From NCBI RefSeq assembly GCF_014192155.1, contig NZ_JACHXO010000001.1, positions 62,001-126,000 on the forward strand: a stretch of 64,000 bases of DNA, in the 5' to 3' direction. The stretch comes from Roseateles terrae. GTDB lineage: Bacteria; Pseudomonadota; Gammaproteobacteria; Burkholderiales; Burkholderiaceae_C. A program made the translations under genes and the position numbers. This document shows positions 25,209 to 33,432 of the stretch, in pieces. A model generated the notes under the pieces. The model did no database searches. It was given only the letters and a program-made list of their open reading frames with translations, and was not told the origin of the DNA. The number at the start of each line of letters is the position of its first letter. Within the stretch, counting starts at the first letter, position 1.

Positions 25209-27665
25209 TCAGTCCGCCGCGCGATGCGCCGTCGCCGTCTTGCCCATCGCACGTGCCAGCGCATCCAGCAGCTGTGCGGGGGAGGCCGGCTTGCGCAGCA
25301 CCGGGAAGGAGGACTCCGCCGTGAGCGCGTCGCTGTAGCCGCTGATCAGCACCACCGGCAGGCCGGGGCGACGGCGGCGCAGTTCACGCACCAGCGCCTG
25401 TCCATCCATGCCGCCCGGCATCACCACATCCGACAGCACCACATCAAAGGCCGCGCCGCTGCCGAACTGCTTCAGCGCTTCCTCGGCGTTGGCCGCGGTG
25501 GTCACCTGGCAGGAGAGGCTGCGCAGCAGGCTGGCGGTCACCCGGTTCAGTTCCTCGTTGTCTTCCACCAGCAGCACGCTGGCACCCGCCAGGGCGCCGG
25601 GGTCGGTCACCACATCCGGACGGGCCGCGGGGGCGGACGTGCTGGCAGGCAGCAACAGCGTCACCGTGGTGCCGTAGCCCGGCGTGCTGGCGATGCGGGC
25701 GGTGCCGCCGGCCTGTACGCAGAAGCCCAGCACCTGGCTCAGACCCAGGCCCGTGCCCTTGCCCACTTCCTTGGTGGTGAAGAACGGCTCGAAGACCCGT
25801 GCCTGCACCTCTTCCGGAATGCCGGCGCCCTTGTCGGTGAAGGTGATCACCACATAGTCGCCGGGGCCGACGTCCTGTCGCTCATAGGGTTCGGCATTGC
25901 GCGCTTCCAGCAGGATCTCGCCCATGCCATTGGTGGCGTCGCGCGCATTGAGCGCGATGTTGATCATCGCCAGTTCCAGCTCCGCCGTATCGACATGCAC
26001 CGTGCGGGTGTCCGGTGCCACCACCAGCTGCAGCTGCATGCGCTTGCCCAGCACGGTGGCGAGCAGTTCCTTCATCTCGCCCAGGGCGGTGGACATGTCC
26101 AGCACCTGCGGCCGCACCGGCTGACGGCCGGACACGCGTAGCAGGTGCTGCGTCAGCCGGCTGCCCACTTCCACCGAGCGCATGATCGCGCCTACCGGCA
26201 TGGACAGCGACTCGGCATGCGGGCTGCGCTGGATCAGGTGGGCGCTGTTGCTGATGACGCCCAGCAGGTTGTTGAAGTCGTGGGCCACGCCGCCGGTGAG
26301 GCGGCCCAGCGCCGCGGTGCGCTGGGTCCGGGAACTGCGCTGCTCCGCCTCGCGGGTGCGGATGATGGCCTCGTTGACCCGTCGCTCCAGTTCGCCGCGA
26401 CCCTGGCGGATCGCCGCACTGGCGTCTTCCAGGGCCAGGGCCACTTCGTCGCATTCCGCCATGCCGGTGGCGCCGGCCTGCACCGGCTCTCCGGCTCTGA
26501 GCTTGTTGGCGATGTCGGTCAGCTGATGGATGGGTCGCGAGATGCGGCGGCTGATCCACAGCGCGCCCCCGAAGCCGCCCAGGATGAGCAGCAGCGACCC
26601 CAGTACGATCGGGCGCAGTGCCTGCGCGCGGCCCCCCAGCACCGTGTGCCGGGGCACGGCGGTCAGGAAGGTCCAGCCTTGCGGTGAGGTGCTGAAGAAG
26701 CCGATCACCGGCTGGCCGTCCAGCGTGACCGATTCAAAGACGGACTCCCGGTTTTCCGCCATGCGTTGCTGCAGGTCCTGCGTGGCCCGGCGCCCGGCGA
26801 AGGCGGTGCCGCCCGGGTGACGGGCGACGACGGTGCCGGTGGCATCCATGATGGTGGCGGTCCAGTCCGCCGGCATCTTCTGGGCATCGATGATCTGCTG
26901 GAGTTCCTGCGGCAGCAGCGTCACCGACAGGTTCATCTGCACCTGGCCATTGCGCTCCACCGGCTGGACGATGACGGCGCGCAGCTGCCCGCTGACCGGA
27001 TCCGGCTCCAGGCCGCCGATGACCGGTTTGTCGACCAGGGCCAGCATGTTGGCAATGGGGGGGGTGACGGTCTGGGCGCCGCTGCCGGCGCTGCGCATGA
27101 AGTTGCCCGGCGCCGACGCTGCGGCGCTGCTGCGCAGGGCGGAAGCGGGGAGGGTGCCGGGGCCGCCCGCGCCGCTGACGGCGGGTGCCGTTGCATTCGT
27201 GCCGTCCGCGCTTTTGCCACCGGCGGCGTTGGCGGCATTCGTCGCGTTCGGGGCGTTCGGGGCGTTCGTGCCGGGCATGCCTGCCGTGCCGTCCGCACCG
27301 GCGGGCGTGATCGCGGGCCGGGTGCTGAACAGCACCTGATCCGCCGTCGACAGCTCCACCCAGCCCGCCATGCCCTGCATCGCGCGTCGGGACTGCAACT
27401 GCAGCGTCGCCAGGTCTTCCGGCGACAGCACCGCCCCCTTGTCCAGCGACTGGGACAGCGCCAGCATGCGCGCAATGCTGGCCCGCTGCGTCAGTTCCTT
27501 GTCCACCACCATGGACAGCGCGCGGGTGTTGTCCTGCAGATGGCGCACCAGCGCCTTCTGTTCATCCTGCCAGGTCCGCCAGCTCACCCAGAGGGCAGCC
27601 AGGATGCTGGGCACCATGACGGACAGGACAAGCAGCAGCAGTCGGGTTCTGATCGAAAGAGGCAT
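25209..27665 (-). CDS. Hybrid sensor histidine kinase with large periplasmic sensor
   Basis: 818 residues from the ATG at 27665. Membrane helix at about 8-30, a periplasmic double-Cache-like sensor to about 365, a second helix (PIVLGSLLLILGGFGGAL), HAMP (ISRPIHQLTDIANKL), then HisKA with GGVAHDFNNLLG, HATPase with NIALNARDA, DKGAGIP and GLGLSQVLG, and a receiver with VVLSDVVMPGG. HDFNN is typical of HPK4-type kinases. The sensor is interrupted at about 125-190 by a low-complexity Asn/Ala/Pro insert with repeated NAPNAPNATNAANAA, unusual inside a sensor domain. Signal and partner are unknown. Confidence 0.9.
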   Translation of the reverse strand: MPLSIRTRLLLLVLSVMVPSILAALWVSWRTWQDEQKALVRHLQDNTRALSMVVDKELTQRASIARMLALSQSLDKGAVLSPEDLATLQLQSRRAMQGMAGWVELSTADQVLFSTRPAITPAGADGTAGMPGTNAPNAPNATNAANAAGGKSADGTNATAPAVSGAGGPGTLPASALRSSAAASAPGNFMRSAGSGAQTVTPPIANMLALVDKPVIGGLEPDPVSGQLRAVIVQPVERNGQVQMNLSVTLLPQELQQIIDAQKMPADWTATIMDATGTVVARHPGGTAFAGRRATQDLQQRMAENRESVFESVTLDGQPVIGFFSTSPQGWTFLTAVPRHTVLGGRAQALRPIVLGSLLLILGGFGGALWISRRISRPIHQLTDIANKLRAGEPVQAGATGMAECDEVALALEDASAAIRQGRGELERRVNEAIIRTREAEQRSSRTQRTAALGRLTGGVAHDFNNLLGVISNSAHLIQRSPHAESLSMPVGAIMRSVEVGSRLTQHLLRVSGRQPVRPQVLDMSTALGEMKELLATVLGKRMQLQLVVAPDTRTVHVDTAELELAMINIALNARDATNGMGEILLEARNAEPYERQDVGPGDYVVITFTDKGAGIPEEVQARVFEPFFTTKEVGKGTGLGLSQVLGFCVQAGGTARIASTPGYGTTVTLLLPASTSAPAARPDVVTDPGALAGASVLLVEDNEELNRVTASLLRSLSCQVTTAANAEEALKQFGSGAAFDVVLSDVVMPGGMDGQALVRELRRRRPGLPVVLISGYSDALTAESSFPVLRKPASPAQLLDALARAMGKTATAHRAAD
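27221..27275 (-). repeat. 9-base imperfect repeats in the sensor region of the 25209 kinase
   Basis: Several near-copies of a unit reading GCGTTCGGG on the plus strand encode the Asn-Ala-Pro/Asn-Ala-Thr run. The unit is a multiple of three, so copy changes alter length and not frame. Confidence 0.6.
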
Positions 27666-27772
27666 GGGCTGGTGGGCACTTCGGACGCGCCAGCGCGGCC
27701 AGGCGCCGGCATCGGACCTGGACGACGGGTGGGAAAGGATGCTGTTCAATTCGAAACGCAACGGTTGGCAGT

Positions 27773-29146
27773 CTAAGGGGCGGAGCGAGGCTGCTGGAGA
27801 TCGGTGTGGATCTCGGTGTGCGTGTCCCGGGTCATCGCCTGCAGACGGGCGGGTTCCGCGGGCCCTTCCACGATTTCGGTGTGAATGGCGGTGTCAATGG
27901 TGGTGTCGATGCGGGTGACCGTCGCGCCGGCCGGATGCAGCAGCGCCGCCAGGCTGGGACTGGGACGGTCGCTGCCCTGCAGGTACACCGACACCGGGCG
28001 CATCAGCCGGTTGCGCTTGCTGATGGCCTTGAGCAGGATGAGCAGCGGCACCGCCAGCACCGCGCCCGCCATGCCCCAGAGCCAGCCCCAGAACATCACC
28101 GACAGCAGCACCGACAGCGGATTCATCGACAGCTGCTTACCCACCACCGTCGGCGTGACCGCATTGGCCTCCACCGCATGGATGGCCAGGTAGGCCAGCA
28201 TCGGACTGCACAGCGCCAGCACACTGCCGTCGCCCGGAGACGAGGCCAGCGAAGCGCCGAAGATCAGCCCGGACATGATCAGCGGGCCGAGGTAGGGCAC
28301 GAAGTTCATCAGCGCCGCCATCGCGCCCCACAGGCCGGGATTGGGCAGGTCCAGCGCCCACATCACGCAGGCGACCACCAGGCCGACGCCGCTGTTGATC
28401 AGCCCCACCGACACCACATAGCGCGAGATGTCCCGCTGGGCCGCCCTCAGGCCTCCCAGCACCACGGCCCGTAATCGGGGGCGGGCGGGCAAGAGTTCAA
28501 TGCAGCGGGACAGCACCCAGTGCTCGGAAGCCAACAGGAAATAAAGCAGCACGGTGGTGGCCGCCGCCGAGACCACGAAGCGCAGGCCCTGGCCCACCAC
28601 GGTGGCGGTCAGGGCCACGCTTTCGCTGGTGATCTTCTCTCGCAACGGATCCGGGGCCTGCGCAGCGGCCCGTGACCCGGTGCGGCGTTCCGGGCCAAAG
28701 CCGGGAATGGAGGCGCGCCAGCGGTCCACGCGGTTGAGCGCCTGGGACACCGCCTCCGGCGCGCGCTGCCACCACTGCGCCGCCGGCTCGGCCAGCAGCG
28801 CCAGGGCCAGCACCGTGCAGCCCACCAGGGTGGTCACCAGCATGGCGGCGCTGATGGTTTCCGGAATGCCGTGATGCCGCATCGTCCGGACCGCCGGTGC
28901 CATCACGAAGGTGAGGATCAGTGCCACGAGCACCGGCAGCACGATGCTGCTTGCTTCCCGCAACAGGAAGAGCAGGGCAATCAGCAGCAGGCCGCGGGAG
29001 GCCCATCGGCGGACCGTCGTCGGGCGGGGAAGGACAAAGGCACGCAAGGGCGAGCGCTCCAGGCAATCAGGCAATGAAGGAAGATGTAGGAATGACCCGG
29101 CGGAGCCATCCTGGGGGGCTTCAAAGCAATTGCCGCGCCAATGCAT
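27773..29146 (-). CDS. AI-2E family transporter (PerM/YdiK-like permease)
   Basis: 457 residues from the ATG at 29146 (a TTG at 29164 is the alternative). About eight membrane helices: a first group at residues 50-120, then GLRFVVSAAATTVLLYFLL, the conserved VGLINSGVGLVVACVMWALDLPNPGLWGAMAALMNFVPYLGP region split by loops, and LLSVMFWGWLWGMAGAVLAVPLL. The PNPxLWGxxAxLxNFVPYLGP signature marks the family. Members export small molecules or act as Na+/H+ antiporters; the name AI-2E is historic. The C-terminal 70 residues are hydrophilic, with repeated Thr/Glu/Ile-His-Thr. Confidence 0.88.
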   Translation of the reverse strand: MHWRGNCFEAPQDGSAGSFLHLPSLPDCLERSPLRAFVLPRPTTVRRWASRGLLLIALLFLLREASSIVLPVLVALILTFVMAPAVRTMRHHGIPETISAAMLVTTLVGCTVLALALLAEPAAQWWQRAPEAVSQALNRVDRWRASIPGFGPERRTGSRAAAQAPDPLREKITSESVALTATVVGQGLRFVVSAAATTVLLYFLLASEHWVLSRCIELLPARPRLRAVVLGGLRAAQRDISRYVVSVGLINSGVGLVVACVMWALDLPNPGLWGAMAALMNFVPYLGPLIMSGLIFGASLASSPGDGSVLALCSPMLAYLAIHAVEANAVTPTVVGKQLSMNPLSVLLSVMFWGWLWGMAGAVLAVPLLILLKAISKRNRLMRPVSVYLQGSDRPSPSLAALLHPAGATVTRIDTTIDTAIHTEIVEGPAEPARLQAMTRDTHTEIHTDLQQPRSAP

Positions 29147-29715
29147 GGCGCTCTGGTCCTTCAATCAGGTGAAACCGTGGGACCCTGCATTCAAATGCGC
29201 CCCAAAGCGTGAACGGGTTCTCTGTTTGCGGGACTGGGCGTTACCGTACGCCCCCTGCGAAAGGGGCACGGCCATCGTTTGGGCACGAACGTGTGGTCGC
29301 CGACGGCCCTGCGGCTCAGCAGCGGGACACGTAATAACAGCGAGGCGATGGGGTGGCACACGACCGCATCGGTAAAGGATGCCGCAAAGGATGCAGGATC
29401 ACGCCCGTTCGACAGGGGTGATGACGATCAGAAGCGAAGGTGAGGGGGGCGCTGCGAGCCGTTTCGCAGCTTCCTGAAACATTCGGGGCAGGCCGCATGC
29501 CTGAGACCATCAAGCGCTGATTGCGCGTGTTTGCGGGGCATTTCGGGCATTTGCAGACGGCATGGCGCCGCCCGGTAGCTGCCATTTCAATCGCCCCGGC
29601 GGCGCAAAAGGGCGCCAGTGTCGTGAGGCGGCATGGGTCTTGCGTTACATGACGCATCTGGCCGGTTCGTGCATCTCGGACCGACCCATCCACACACCTC
29701 ACAGGAGTAGCAACA
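29147..29715. other. 569-base divergent intergenic region before rpoN
   Basis: No convincing gene and no tRNA fold. Contains AAAGGATGC twice near 29371-29390, several short GC-rich hairpins, and the sigma-54-like site at 29629-29644 aimed at rpoN. A promoter for the leftward permease gene must also lie here but I cannot point to it. Confidence 0.6.
29629..29644 (+). promoter_or_regulatory. Sigma-54-like promoter before rpoN (possible autoregulation)
   Basis: CGGCATGGGTCTTGCG: one change (CAT for CAC), perfect TTGC, correct GG-N10-GC spacing. Predicted start about 29654, 62 bases before the GTG at 29716. Confidence 0.55.
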
Positions 29716-31128
29716 GTGGGAGCCTTGGAACTACGGCACGAGCACAGGCAGTCTCAGACGCTGTCCCCACGTCTGCAACACGCCGTCAGGTTGCTGCAGA
29801 TGTCCTCGCTGGACTTTTCGACGATGGTCACCGACATGCTGGGGCGCAACCCCTTCCTCGAAGTGACCGAAAGCTCGGAAGAAGGTTCGGCGCTTGAAGG
29901 CGAGATGCCGGTGGCAGAGTCCCCGGTGATGTCCGACGTCCCGGAATCGCTGCCGGACGACCGCGAAATCTGGCGCGCCGACAACGGCAGTTCATTGCGC
30001 CGCGCGGAAGACGGCGAAATGAGCGCGCTGGAAATGACGGCCGCGCAGACCTGCCTGCGGGAGCATCTGCGCAGCCAGCTGAATGTGCTGCGGCTGTCCA
30101 CGCGGGACTTGCTGCTGGCCTCCATCGTGGCGGAATCGGTCGACGATGACGGTTACCTGCGCAGCTCGCTGGAAGAGCTGGCCGCGGTGTCGCAGCTCAA
30201 TCCGCCGCCTGAGCCGGGCGAGATGCAGATTGCGCTCAAGCGGGTGCAGGCGCTGGACCCACTGGGCGTGGGCGCCCGCAGCGTCGGCGAATGCCTGCTG
30301 CTGCAGCTGCCCAAGATTGAATGCGGCCGCAGCCGCCTGCTGGCCGAGCGCATCATCACCCAGCATCTGAATCTGCTGGCCTCGCGGGACATCCCGTCGC
30401 TGGCCCAGCTGCTGGACATCACCGTGGCGGAAGCCGAAGCAGTCTGCCTGAAGCTGCGCCGTTTCGACCCCCGTCCGGGCTGGCGTTATGAAACCACGCA
30501 GGCGCCCTACATCGTGCCGGATGTGCTCACCACCAAGGTCCGGGGCCAGTGGCGCGTGCAGCTGAATCCGGCGGTGATTCCGAAGGTGCGGATGAACCAG
30601 GTGTATGCGGAGCTGTTCCAGCGGCATCGCACCCAGGGTCATGCCGAAATGGCGAACCACCTGCAGGAAGCGCGCTGGACGATGCGCAACATCGAGCAGC
30701 GTTTCTCCACCATCCTGGATGTGGCCAATGCCATCGTGCGTCGCCAGCGTCACTTCCTGGAATTCGGCGCCATGGCGATGAAGCCGCTGGGCCTGAAGGA
30801 GATCGCGGACGAGGTGGGCATCCACGAATCGACCGTCTCCCGCGTGACCAACAACAAGTACCTCGCCACGCCGACCGGTGTCTATGAGCTGAAGTACTTC
30901 TTCTCCCGCGCGATCGTCAGCAGCAATGGCAGCGCCTGCTCGGGGACGGCCATCCGCGGCCTGATCAAGGACATCATCGAGGCAGAGAAGCCCGAGAGCC
31001 CGCTGTCGGATGCGGAGATCACCCGTCAGCTGGCGCGCCAGGGTCTGGTGGTGGCACGTCGCACGGTGACGAAGTATCGGCAGATGCTGCGCATCGAGGC
31101 GGTGGACCGTCGTCGTCAGCACAGCTGA
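29716..31128 (+). CDS. rpoN: RNA polymerase sigma-54 factor
   Basis: 470 residues from a GTG at 29716, with ACAGGAG 8-14 bases upstream. Region I (residues 1-50) has SPRLQHAVRLLQMS; an acidic region II follows; then the core-binding domain (about 105-290), the helix-turn-helix MKPLGLKEIADEVGIHESTVSRV, and the RpoN box ARRTVTKYRQ at about 447-456. The box is usually ARRTVAKYRE; two positions differ here. The gene is alone between a permease and small hypothetical genes, not next to lptB, hpf or ptsN as the housekeeping rpoN usually is, so it may be a second, specialised copy. Its own upstream site suggests positive autoregulation. Confidence 0.95.
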   Translation: MGALELRHEHRQSQTLSPRLQHAVRLLQMSSLDFSTMVTDMLGRNPFLEVTESSEEGSALEGEMPVAESPVMSDVPESLPDDREIWRADNGSSLRRAEDGEMSALEMTAAQTCLREHLRSQLNVLRLSTRDLLLASIVAESVDDDGYLRSSLEELAAVSQLNPPPEPGEMQIALKRVQALDPLGVGARSVGECLLLQLPKIECGRSRLLAERIITQHLNLLASRDIPSLAQLLDITVAEAEAVCLKLRRFDPRPGWRYETTQAPYIVPDVLTTKVRGQWRVQLNPAVIPKVRMNQVYAELFQRHRTQGHAEMANHLQEARWTMRNIEQRFSTILDVANAIVRRQRHFLEFGAMAMKPLGLKEIADEVGIHESTVSRVTNNKYLATPTGVYELKYFFSRAIVSSNGSACSGTAIRGLIKDIIEAEKPESPLSDAEITRQLARQGLVVARRTVTKYRQMLRIEAVDRRRQHS

Positions 31129-31147
31129 TCGCGTCTGCACCCGGCAC

Positions 31148-31170
31148 AACGGCCCGCTCAGCGGGCCGTT
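31148..31170 (+). terminator. Rho-independent terminator after rpoN
   Basis: A 10-pair perfect stem AACGGCCCGC/GCGGGCCGTT with a TCA loop, then GCCTTTTC. Twenty bases after the rpoN stop. Confidence 0.8.
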
Positions 31171-31199
31171 GCCTTTTCTGGGGCGGCTTGGCGGCGGTC

Positions 31200-31589
31200 T
31201 CAGGAACGGCCGGCCTTGCCCTGCGGTGCGACGGAGCCTCGCGGCGCGGGGGCTGCCTTGGGATCCGGCACCATGCCCTGGCGCTGTTCCGCATCCAGGC
31301 CGGGGGTGGCGCGCAGGTCGGTGTCGACCTGCCCGTCCTTCAGATCCTGATGGGCCTGCTGCAGGACTTCCCGCTGGCGGTCGCCCGCGGCGCCGGTGCC
31401 CATGCCGCCGGTCGAGTCGGGGCCGGTCGATTGGTCGCGCTCATGGGGCAGTTGCACGTCGCCCACGTTCTGCGGATCCGGATGGCGTTCGCCCGGTGCC
31501 ACCGGCGGTTTGTCCAGCAGGCGGCCGGTGTCTGATCCGCCGGTGGTGGAAGGCTTGGAGGGTGGTGCGGAGGAATTTGAGGCGTTCAT
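31200..31589 (-). CDS. Small hydrophilic hypothetical protein
   Basis: 129 residues from the ATG at 31589 with AAGGAGA 6 bases upstream. Rich in Pro, Gly, Asp and Gln, with no apolar core (for example ERHPDPQNVGDVQLPHERDQ). Probably intrinsically disordered. Hydrophilin-like composition would fit a desiccation or osmotic role, but I recognise no family. A candidate sigma-54 site lies at 31623-31638. Convergent with rpoN. Confidence 0.65.
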   Translation of the reverse strand: MNASNSSAPPSKPSTTGGSDTGRLLDKPPVAPGERHPDPQNVGDVQLPHERDQSTGPDSTGGMGTGAAGDRQREVLQQAHQDLKDGQVDTDLRATPGLDAEQRQGMVPDPKAAPAPRGSVAPQGKAGRS

Positions 31590-31622
31590 GCGGGTCTCCT
31601 TCAATTCGGTTCACCGCCCAGA

Positions 31623-31638
31623 GGCAATCGACTGGCCT
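31623..31638 (-). promoter_or_regulatory. Sigma-54-like site before the 31589 gene
   Basis: Reads AGGCCAGTCGATTGCC: perfect TTGC and spacing, but the -24 block is GGCCA. Leader would be about 23 bases. Confidence 0.35.
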
Positions 31639-31842
31639 GATCGCACACGCAACACGCTGGACGGGCTGCGCGACGCCGGGCAGAACGCCGCGGGAAGCCC
31701 CTGGGACAGGCGGCGGGACGGGTCTGTGAGGCGGAGGCTGGCGAAGCGGCAGGGTGTCAGGTGAATCGGGCAAATCGCAAAGTGCGACGGGCACGCTGGT
31801 CCTAGCATCGGGGCCGTTATTCACGATGGAATTGCGAGCCTT

Positions 31843-33369
31843 GTGATGTTCACCTCTCCTTTGCGTGCGCCTGCGGGTGAGGGCGTTCTTGCCGACGTCG
31901 AAGCTCCGTCCCCGGAGATGGCGATTCAGCCTTCCGTGTCCCCCTCCATGGATTCATCCGTGGGTTCATCGGTGGATCCGTCCCTGGAGCGATTCGGGAA
32001 CGGGCATGTCGATGTGGATGTCGATGTCGATGTCGATCTGCGTCGGCTTCATCTGTCCTCACCGGTGTGGGCGACACCGGGCGCCTTTGGCCCCTCCAAG
32101 ACCTGGGTCCCGCAGTCCTTGCCCCTGCAGAGGCTGGAGATGCAGGACACCGCCCGGTGCCTGCTCAGTCGCGCCCGCCAGGAGGCCTACCTCCGGTGCA
32201 GGACGCTGGACGCCCGCACTCACGCGGAGGATCTCCCGGGCCTGCGCGACGCCATGCAATCACGATTGTGGGTGGTGGAGCAACTCATGGAGCAGGTGCC
32301 GGAACTGGTGGAAGATGCGCGCACCGTCGGCAGCGGACTGCGCATCTTCCGTACCGCCCAGGCGCTGATGGATGCCGCCGAGCGCGTCCTGAACGGCGGC
32401 TACCGCCACTACCCCGAGGCCGTCCGGCTCAATTGCCTGGATGGGGCGTGCTACACGCGTCTGGCGTCGCAGCTGGATCCCGACTTCTGGGACCGGGTGG
32501 TCCGCTGCGACCTCCTCACCCCGGAGCAGGCGGACGCTGTCGTGCTCCAGAGCTGTGAGCATCCCTATCGTGATTTTCAGCCGCGCTTCAGCTGCTGGAA
32601 AGATGCCCCCATCCTGCCAGCGCTGGACGCCAGCGCCGTCCGTCCCGTTGCACTGGAGACCGATCAGGTCAGCGACATCTGGGAAAGTCTGGGCGGGCAC
32701 GGCGTCATCAATGCGATGACTGCGGCCCGGATGCTGCGGCACGACCGTGACAGCGACGCAGCCGATGTGGATGCGGTGGTCGCGCAGTGGATGACCCTTC
32801 GTCCGGGGTCACTGCACGCGGTGTTCATCCCCAACGCGGACATCCTGGTGCTTCGCACGGACTCGGCGGCGGCGCGTCAGATCTTCAACGGGCGGCCTGA
32901 GCATCAGCAGGCGCGCTATTGCCCGGAGGTCCGTCGGCTGTTCATCGGGGTGAAAGTCACCGGTGAGACCCGCGAAGTCCCTGCGGCCCGGCGGCCGCCG
33001 GAGGGCAGGCATCCGCCACGCTTCTGGCTGGAGCATGCCCGCATGCTGGTCCGGGAAGGCTGGAAGGCGCCGCCCGAAACACTGATCCGGGTGGTCCGGT
33101 CGATCGAGCCGGTGGAGGGCGAATCGATGGAATTCACGGTGGGCTGGAACACCGGTGTGCTGGACCTGCCGGAAGGCGGCTTCCTGGAGGCGCTGGCCGC
33201 AGCGACCTCTGACCAATCACTCGGTTTCGAGCTCGGAGTCTCTGAGGAGGAGAGCCATGCCATCGTGGTGGCGCGTTTCCTGCTCGGACAACCCCTGCCT
33301 GAGGCGCTCCGGCGCTACGTCGCGCGGCAGATGCGGTGGGCAGGGGTGGTGCAGGAGACCGCCCTGTGA
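31843..33369 (+). CDS. Unknown 508-residue protein
   Basis: Start GTG at 31843 or ATG at 31846. Not a family I recognise. Residues 1-65 are Ser/Pro-rich and include a DVDVDVDVD run from a 6-base repeat. The rest looks globular, with many short helices: TARCLLSRARQEAYLRCRTL, AMQSRLWVVEQLMEQVPEL, YRHYPEAVRLNCLDGACYTRL, FWLEHARMLVREGWKAPPETL. There are scattered Cys but no metal motif. No signal peptide or membrane segment. A faint echo of the helix pattern in the four paralogues at 34.7-41.6 kb is visible around residues 165-205, too weak to call homology. A Ser-rich, disordered N-terminus before a helical body would suit a type III-type effector, but this is speculation. Confidence 0.7.
   Translation: MMFTSPLRAPAGEGVLADVEAPSPEMAIQPSVSPSMDSSVGSSVDPSLERFGNGHVDVDVDVDVDLRRLHLSSPVWATPGAFGPSKTWVPQSLPLQRLEMQDTARCLLSRARQEAYLRCRTLDARTHAEDLPGLRDAMQSRLWVVEQLMEQVPELVEDARTVGSGLRIFRTAQALMDAAERVLNGGYRHYPEAVRLNCLDGACYTRLASQLDPDFWDRVVRCDLLTPEQADAVVLQSCEHPYRDFQPRFSCWKDAPILPALDASAVRPVALETDQVSDIWESLGGHGVINAMTAARMLRHDRDSDAADVDAVVAQWMTLRPGSLHAVFIPNADILVLRTDSAAARQIFNGRPEHQQARYCPEVRRLFIGVKVTGETREVPAARRPPEGRHPPRFWLEHARMLVREGWKAPPETLIRVVRSIEPVEGESMEFTVGWNTGVLDLPEGGFLEALAAATSDQSLGFELGVSEEESHAIVVARFLLGQPLPEALRRYVARQMRWAGVVQETAL
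32011..32040 (+). repeat. 6-base tandem repeat (five GATGTC-type units)
   Basis: Encodes the DVDVDVDVD segment near residues 57-65 of the 31843 protein. Being a multiple of three, slippage would change length only. Confidence 0.75.
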
Positions 33370-33404
33370 GGGGACGTTCGCTGAGCAGACCTCGCTGGGC
33401 ACCC

Positions 33405-33420
33405 CGGCACCTGACTTGCC
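33405..33420 (+). promoter_or_regulatory. Sigma-54 promoter (-24/-12), exact match, very close to the mscS-type start
   Basis: CGGCACCTGACTTGCC, correct spacing. Predicted start about 33430, only 3 bases before the ATG at 33433, which would make a nearly leaderless message or imply a later start codon. Confidence 0.5.
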
Positions 33421-33432
33421 ACCCATGCCCGC

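Noticed and set aside
31741-31843. Searched the region before the 31843 gene for a sigma-54 site, the GGAAC element, and PIP/HrpII (TTCG-N16-TTCG) boxes
   Set aside because: GGGCACGCTGG near 31779 resembles a -24 block but no GC stands at the right distance; no GGAAC or paired TTCG was found.
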